From the NCBI GenBank assembly GCA_005786775.1, contig SYDD01000186.1:1-8728 (forward strand): a stretch of DNA of 8,728 nt, read 5' to 3'. The position numbers and the translations under genes were made by a program. Below, piece after piece: positions 5,271 to 8,728 of this stretch. The notes under the pieces were generated by a model that searched no databases, was not told the origin of the DNA, and worked only from the letters and a program-made list of their open reading frames with translations. Source of the stretch: Opitutaceae bacterium. GTDB lineage: Bacteria > Verrucomicrobiota > Verrucomicrobiia > Opitutales > Opitutaceae. The first letter of the stretch is position 1, and every line of letters starts with the position of its first letter.

Positions 5271-8200
5271 ATGCACCCCCTGCCCGCCCGCCTGTTCCCC
5301 CGTTCCGGCCTCGCGGCGGCCGTTCTCCTCGCCGCGTTCGCCGCCGCCGCGCCTGCCCTCCGTGCCCAAGTCGCGCCCGTGCCCAGCCCGGCTGAACTCG
5401 CCCGCTGGGACGCCAACCGCAACGGCCGGCTCGACCCGGAGGAAATCGCCGCCCAGCGCGCGGCCGCCGCCCCCCCAGGGGAAACCGTCGCCCTCTCGCC
5501 CTTCGAGGTCGTCGCCGACGCCGCCGGCTACTTCCAGAGCAATACTATGTCTGGCACCCGGCTGAACTCGAAGATCGAGGACCTCGGCCAGTCCATCACG
5601 GTCATGACGAAAGAGCAGATGAACGACTTCGCGATGCTCAACATCAACGACGTCTTCGACCATATGGCCAGCACCGAGGGCACGGGCACGTACTCCGACT
5701 TCGTGGTCGACCGTACCGGTGCCGTCACTGACAACGTCACCTTCGACCCGAACAACGCGAACCGCGTGCGTGGTTTGGGCAACGCGAACATCGCGTTCAA
5801 CAACATCGCGATGACCGGTCGGGTACCGGTCGACCGCCTCTGGCTCGACTCGATCGAGCTTAGCCGCGGGCCTAACGCCAACATCTTTGGTCTCGGCAAC
5901 TCTGCCGGGACCGTCAATCAGGTGCCCTCCACCGCCAACGTTAGCCGTGACTTTGCCCGCGCCGAGGCCCGGGTCGATAGCTACGACGGCTGGCGCGGCT
6001 CGCTCGACGTCAACCGCGTGCTGCTCCGAAACCGCCTCGCCGTGCGCGGCAGCGTCGCTCACCAGCACACCGGCTTTGTGCGCCGCCCCTCCGGCGAAGA
6101 CGCCCGCCGCGTCAGCCTCCAGGTGAAGGCGCAGCCCTTCGCCTCCACCACGCTCGCGCTCTCCTGGTACAATTACCGCAACGCCGGCACGCGCCCCAAT
6201 TTCTCGACGCCACGTGACAACATCACGGCCTGGCTCGCCGCCGGGAAGCCGGCGTGGGACCCGGTCACCCGCCTCATCACCCTCAACGGCGTCACCTACG
6301 GCCAGGGCACCGGCTCCACCCTGGTCGCGGGCGGCGCCACCCCGATCACCACGCTGCCGACGTACTTCAACAACAGCCCCACCGAGGGCCGGTCGCTCCT
6401 GCGCGTGGGCGGCGCCGGCGACCCGCTGTATTTCTCCACCCCGACCGTCACCTCGACCACCACGCCGCTCACCGGGGTGAGCAACAACATCCGCTTCGTC
6501 TCCACCTCGGCCGTGAATTCCTACGGCGCCGCCCAGCCGCTCTTCGCCTCCTACGCGGCGCTCGCGGACAAGTCCCTCTACGACTGGGAGAGCGTGAACC
6601 TGATGGCGGCCAACAAGCAGTGGGACAACGTCGACACCTACCTCGCGCAGCTCGACCAGGTCTTCCTGCGCACGCCGCGCCACACGCTCGCCGCGCAGGC
6701 CACGTACCTGCTCGAGGATGCCCGGCAGATCCAGGACCTGCCGCTCGGGCCCGCGAGCGTGAACGGCGTCAACGGCGAGATCTACGCCGACCCCAACACG
6801 CGCAACCTCGATGGCTCGCCCAATCCCTACTTCGGCCGGCCCTACCTGCGCAGCAAGGAGCCCTACCTGCGCGAGCGCCCGCAGCTCTGGGAGACCGTGC
6901 GCGCCCAGCTCGCGTACCGCCTCGATTTCGCGGGCGACAAGGGCTGGACGCGCTGGCTCGGCACCCAGCAGCTCCTCGGTTACCACGAGTACAAGGACCA
7001 GCGCGACGCCCAGTACGCTTGGCGGCGCACGCCGAAGTCCGGCAACCACGCCTGGCTGCTCGATCAGTTCCGCGCCGGCATCCCGCTGGGCAACCGCACC
7101 AACGGCGGCAACGCCTACCCGGCCAGCGCGAACCATATGCGGATCTATGAGCAGTACTACGTCGGCTCCGCCCCGGGCGGCGGCGTGCAGTACGCGCCCG
7201 CGCGCTTCCCCGAGGGCGCGACGATCCCGTTCGTCTGGGGTAACACCGGCGCCTTCCGCGCCGACCCCGTCGTGGTCGGCTACACCCCGGCGCCCGACGG
7301 CTCCAGCGCCGGCCGGCAGACCATCGTGAAGACCTCCGGCGTCGTCGTGCAGAGCACGTTCCTCGGCGGCCGGCTCGTCACCACCTTCGGCCAGCGGTCC
7401 GACGCGGTCAGCGACCGCAACAAGGTCTTCGCCCGCCTCACGCCGGACCTCCTCGGCTTCGACTACGCCGCCTCCTCGGGCTACACCGACGGCTCCACCT
7501 GGCGCCTCGCCGAGGGGCGCACGCGCACCGCGTCCTACGTGCTGCGGCCGTTCCGCGACGTCCCGTTCCTGCGGCCCGCCGCCGCCGGGGGCACGGGGCT
7601 CGGCGCCGCCCTCGCCGGCACGCTCGCGAGCTTCAGCCCCTTCTACAACCAGTCTGAGAGCTTCATCCCCCAGGGGCCCGCCGTGGACCTGTTCCTCCGT
7701 CCGCTGCCCAACCAGACGGGCACGAGCCGCGACTACGGCTTCTGGCTCTCGTTGCTCGACGGCAAGGTGAGCCTCCGGTTCACCCGTTACCGGACGGACC
7801 AGATCAACCTGCGCAACGGCGACATCAGCACGATCGCCCAGCGCGTGCTGCGCGCCGACGGCCTCAACGCCGCCGACCGCTGGGCGCTGCAGGACCGCGC
7901 CACCGACTGGGTCCGCGAGCTCAACCCCAACTTCACCGAGGCGCAGGTGAAGGCCGAGGTCGCCCGCACGATGAAGCTCTCGCAGGAGCAGATCGACGGC
8001 CTCGAGAGCGCCATCACCAACGGCCGGCTCGCGGCGATCCAGGACTACGTCGCGAAAGGCGACGAGCTGGAGGTGAACGTGAACCTCTCGCGCGCCTGGA
8101 CGGTCAGCGGCTCCGCCACGCGCACGGTGGCAATCAACCAGAACGCGGGCTCGACGATCGAGGACTGGATCGCGACGCGCCTGCCGGTCTGGGAAACGGT

Positions 8201-8728
8201 CGAGGACCCGCGCTTCCCGGATCCGGCGCGCCCCGGCCGCAACCTGCGCTGGCGCACCATCGCCGGCTCCGCCTACACGGCTTACGGCTACGACGGCACC
8301 AATTCGGCGGCGACCAACTACACCACCTTCGTCGAGGGCCCGCTGGCGGTCTACCGCCAGCTCGAGGGCCGGCCCCGGCCGCAGATGGCGAAGTACAATT
8401 TCCGCTTCAGCACCCGCTATAACCTCTCCGGCTTCACCGAGCAGCGCGTCCTCCGTAACACGACCGTCGGCGGCGCCGTGCGCTGGATCGATCGCAAGGC
8501 AATTGGCTTCCTCGGGGTGCAGCGCCTGCCCGCGATGATCACGGCCCTAGATCCCTCGAAGCCGGTCTACACGCCCGCGGAGACGCAGGTGGACCTGTTT
8601 GTGGCCTACCGCACGCGGCTCTTCGCCGACCGCGTCCGCGCCAACTTCCAGCTCAACGTGAAGAATGCGGGCGAGAAGGGCGGGGGACTCCTGCCCACCG
8701 CCGTCTTCCCCGACGGCTCGCCGCTCGC
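5271..8728 (+). CDS. TonB-dependent outer-membrane receptor with N-terminal EF-hand loop (3' end cut by window edge)
   Basis: Outer-membrane barrel of the large Opitutaceae-type receptor family, importing an unknown ligand; 1152 codons are open to the edge. Residues 1-32 are a Sec signal peptide (AAAVLLAAFAAAAPALRA, then Q33). D47-E58 (DANRNGRLDPEE) is a complete EF-hand loop. ETVALSPFEVVAD (71-83) is TonB-box-like. The plug spans about 90-230 (MSGTRLNSKIEDLGQSITVM, INDVFDHMASTEGTGTYSDF, NRVRGLGNANIAF, DSIELSRGPNANIFGLGNSA). The barrel follows, with a helix-rich stretch at about 851-917. The end reads NVKNAGEKGGGLLPTAVFPDG, typical of the final strands, so roughly 20-30 residues are missing. 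ATG 5271 is fixed by an in-frame TGA at 5262-5264 and by the signal peptide right after it; no Shine-Dalgarno is visible. It is divergent from the TPR gene and no SusD-like gene adjoins within the window. Plug codons differ from the rest (see findings). The receptor assignment is very secure; the ligand is not predictable. Confidence 0.95.
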   Translation, partial: MHPLPARLFPRSGLAAAVLLAAFAAAAPALRAQVAPVPSPAELARWDANRNGRLDPEEIAAQRAAAAPPGETVALSPFEVVADAAGYFQSNTMSGTRLNSKIEDLGQSITVMTKEQMNDFAMLNINDVFDHMASTEGTGTYSDFVVDRTGAVTDNVTFDPNNANRVRGLGNANIAFNNIAMTGRVPVDRLWLDSIELSRGPNANIFGLGNSAGTVNQVPSTANVSRDFARAEARVDSYDGWRGSLDVNRVLLRNRLAVRGSVAHQHTGFVRRPSGEDARRVSLQVKAQPFASTTLALSWYNYRNAGTRPNFSTPRDNITAWLAAGKPAWDPVTRLITLNGVTYGQGTGSTLVAGGATPITTLPTYFNNSPTEGRSLLRVGGAGDPLYFSTPTVTSTTTPLTGVSNNIRFVSTSAVNSYGAAQPLFASYAALADKSLYDWESVNLMAANKQWDNVDTYLAQLDQVFLRTPRHTLAAQATYLLEDARQIQDLPLGPASVNGVNGEIYADPNTRNLDGSPNPYFGRPYLRSKEPYLRERPQLWETVRAQLAYRLDFAGDKGWTRWLGTQQLLGYHEYKDQRDAQYAWRRTPKSGNHAWLLDQFRAGIPLGNRTNGGNAYPASANHMRIYEQYYVGSAPGGGVQYAPARFPEGATIPFVWGNTGAFRADPVVVGYTPAPDGSSAGRQTIVKTSGVVVQSTFLGGRLVTTFGQRSDAVSDRNKVFARLTPDLLGFDYAASSGYTDGSTWRLAEGRTRTASYVLRPFRDVPFLRPAAAGGTGLGAALAGTLASFSPFYNQSESFIPQGPAVDLFLRPLPNQTGTSRDYGFWLSLLDGKVSLRFTRYRTDQINLRNGDISTIAQRVLRADGLNAADRWALQDRATDWVRELNPNFTEAQVKAEVARTMKLSQEQIDGLESAITNGRLAAIQDYVAKGDELEVNVNLSRAWTVSGSATRTVAINQNAGSTIEDWIATRLPVWETVEDPRFPDPARPGRNLRWRTIAGSAYTAYGYDGTNSAATNYTTFVEGPLAVYRQLEGRPRPQMAKYNFRFSTRYNLSGFTEQRVLRNTTVGGAVRWIDRKAIGFLGVQRLPAMITALDPSKPVYTPAETQVDLFVAYRTRLFADRVRANFQLNVKNAGEKGGGLLPTAVFPDGSPL
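5409..5444 (+). other. EF-hand calcium-binding loop encoded in the right receptor
   Basis: Residues 47-58 read DANRNGRLDPEE. This fits the 12-residue EF-hand loop: D1, N3 and N5 as ligands, invariant G6, hydrophobic L8, D9 and bidentate E12. Flanking SPAELARW and IAAQRAAAA could form the two helices. It is a single loop; EF-hands usually come in pairs, so calcium binding could be weak or need dimerisation. It would lie in the periplasm, just before the TonB-box-like segment. Confidence 0.8.

Noticed and set aside
4791..7136. Minus-strand open frame of 781 codons spanning the right receptor and the TPR gene start
   Set aside because: It is again a codon mirror of the right receptor (V/G/A/E-rich) and runs across the divergent promoter region, which no real gene here would do.
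6254..7150. Plus-strand 298-codon frame inside the right receptor
   Set aside because: The composition is His/Arg/Pro/Ala-rich with no domain, and it lies inside the receptor's convincing reading frame.
1..8728. CRISPR arrays, tRNA or rRNA genes, insertion sequences, phage genes
   Set aside because: I saw no spaced direct repeats, RNA gene signatures, transposase motifs or terminal inverted repeats. The window is almost filled by the three coding regions.

Overview
The window is very GC-rich (about 70% by eye) and holds only three real genes. All are large envelope proteins, and two of them run off the ends. The two TonB-dependent receptors have wording I associate with the large receptor families of Opitutaceae (Verrucomicrobiota): 'NEQRFAPNIKNV...VGEFMKFLPGV...INLVSKSAFERS' in the left one and 'VALSPFEVVAD..GY...SGTRLN.KIEDL..SI.V.TKEQ' in the right one. 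Extreme C-ending codon bias fits that group. No SusD-like lipoprotein gene lies beside either receptor, unlike the Bacteroidota SusCD arrangement. The assignment to Opitutaceae comes from recalled family sequence, not from a search.

Layout. Positions 1-3083 (minus strand) carry a TonB-dependent receptor with a carboxypeptidase-regulatory-like N-terminal domain, cut at its 3' end by the left edge. Positions 3084-3166 are a short gap with a 9-bp hairpin and a leader that contains the sequence of the 16S rRNA anti-Shine-Dalgarno tail. Positions 3167-5074 (minus) carry a complete 635-residue inner-membrane protein: a GT-C/TMTC-like membrane half followed by six gapless 34-residue TPR units. Positions 5075-5270 are a 196-bp divergent intergenic region with a second 9-bp GC-rich hairpin. 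Positions 5271-8728 (plus) carry a second TonB-dependent receptor with an EF-hand calcium-binding loop between its signal peptide and TonB-box-like segment, cut just before its C-terminus by the right edge.

How they may work together (inference). The TPR membrane protein and the left receptor are probably co-transcribed. The right receptor is divergent and could share a control region with them. The receptors would import a bulky ligand across the outer membrane using TonB energy, and the TMTC-like protein would act at the inner membrane, perhaps adding a sugar to envelope proteins. Nothing in the window identifies the ligand.

Most long open frames here are not genes. Two very long ones are codon-for-codon mirrors of the receptors, produced by C-ending codons that become G-starting codons on the other strand. 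I did not find a clearly new multi-gene system. The points most worth a second look are the EF-hand receptor, the codon-usage break in its plug domain, the two intergenic hairpins and the anti-SD-like leader.
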